A stretch of 5,989 nt of DNA from Caldifarciminota bacterium (GTDB lineage: Bacteria > Hydrothermota > Hydrothermia > S141-80). Positions 5,938 through 5,989 of the stretch are shown piece after piece; within the stretch, counting starts at the first letter, position 1; the number at the start of each line of letters is the position of its first letter. The stretch is taken from NCBI GenBank assembly GCA_027053375.1, contig JALUJC010000011.1, forward strand, positions 1-5,989, in the 5' to 3' direction. The notes below the pieces were generated by a model, which ran no database searches, was not told where the DNA came from, and saw nothing but the letters and a program-made list of their open reading frames with translations. Made by a program: the position numbers and the translations under genes.

Positions 5938-5989
5938 ATGCAGATTCAGGTTCCAAGAAGACTGGACTATGCGCTCCGCATTCTTACGG
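5938..5989 (+). CDS. Start of a probable Rrf2-family transcriptional regulator, truncated by the window edge
   Basis: Only 17 codons are visible: MQIQVPRRLDYALRILT. The pattern of a short beta-like start, a basic pair, then DYALR plus hydrophobics matches the first helix of Rrf2 winged-helix regulators (compare the family's RRADYALRAL or TKGRYALRAL). These proteins often carry an Fe-S cluster and control iron-sulfur, nitrosative or redox genes; whether this one has the three cysteines cannot be seen. The start is placed by the strong promoter 6 nt upstream. Another ATG at 5928 lies within the -10 box in a different frame and is less likely. Divergent placement makes the ATPase operon a natural candidate target. 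The family call rests on a short stretch. Confidence 0.5.
   Translation, partial: MQIQVPRRLDYALRILT

Noticed and set aside
1..5989. CRISPR arrays, tRNA or rRNA genes, insertion sequences
   Set aside because: No spaced repeats, cloverleaf-like segments, transposase motifs or terminal inverted repeats were seen on either strand.

Overview
The window carries bacterial chromosomal genes at roughly 55-60% G+C, nearly all on the minus strand. Promoters look like canonical sigma-70 sites (TTGACA/TATAAT type), and Shine-Dalgarno sequences of the GGAGG type appear inside operons. Three promoter-proximal genes have a -10 box only 6-7 nt before the ATG, which suggests leaderless transcripts. I cannot fix the lineage from the sequence. 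The gene types and the leaderless starts would suit a deep-branching, possibly thermophilic, peptidoglycan-containing bacterium (Chloroflexota or similar), but this is a guess. The canonical -10 boxes argue against Bacteroidota.

Read in the direction of transcription, from high to low coordinates, the main block starts at a divergent promoter region (5836-5937). It runs through an AAA+ ATPase with an N-terminal winged-helix-like region (4513-5835), murQ (3573-4520, starting at a TTG that overlaps the ATPase stop), a two-membrane-segment zinc-finger anti-sigma-like protein (3094-3540, with its own candidate promoter), a membrane-anchored single-PASTA protein (2747-3097, ATGA overlap) and a broken PflX-like radical SAM gene (1896-2742). 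MurQ recycles MurNAc-6-phosphate and PASTA domains bind peptidoglycan or muropeptides. The middle of the block therefore has a cell-wall flavour, with a possible envelope-signalling protein between the two. That functional link is inference.

The radical SAM gene is the clearest anomaly. Its two well-conserved parts lie in different frames. They meet at about 2469, where some 40 residues are missing, including the CxxxCxxC loop that holds the catalytic [4Fe-4S] cluster. It is either a recent inactivating deletion or an assembly error.

After a 200-base intergenic stretch (1696-1895) with no convincing terminator comes a second unit: a complete acetyl-CoA acetyltransferase (520-1695) with all expected active-site residues, overlapping by ATGA with a UDP-glucose 6-dehydrogenase gene (1-523) that runs off the left edge. 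At the right edge a plus-strand gene begins at 5938; its 17 visible residues resemble the N-terminus of an Rrf2-family regulator.
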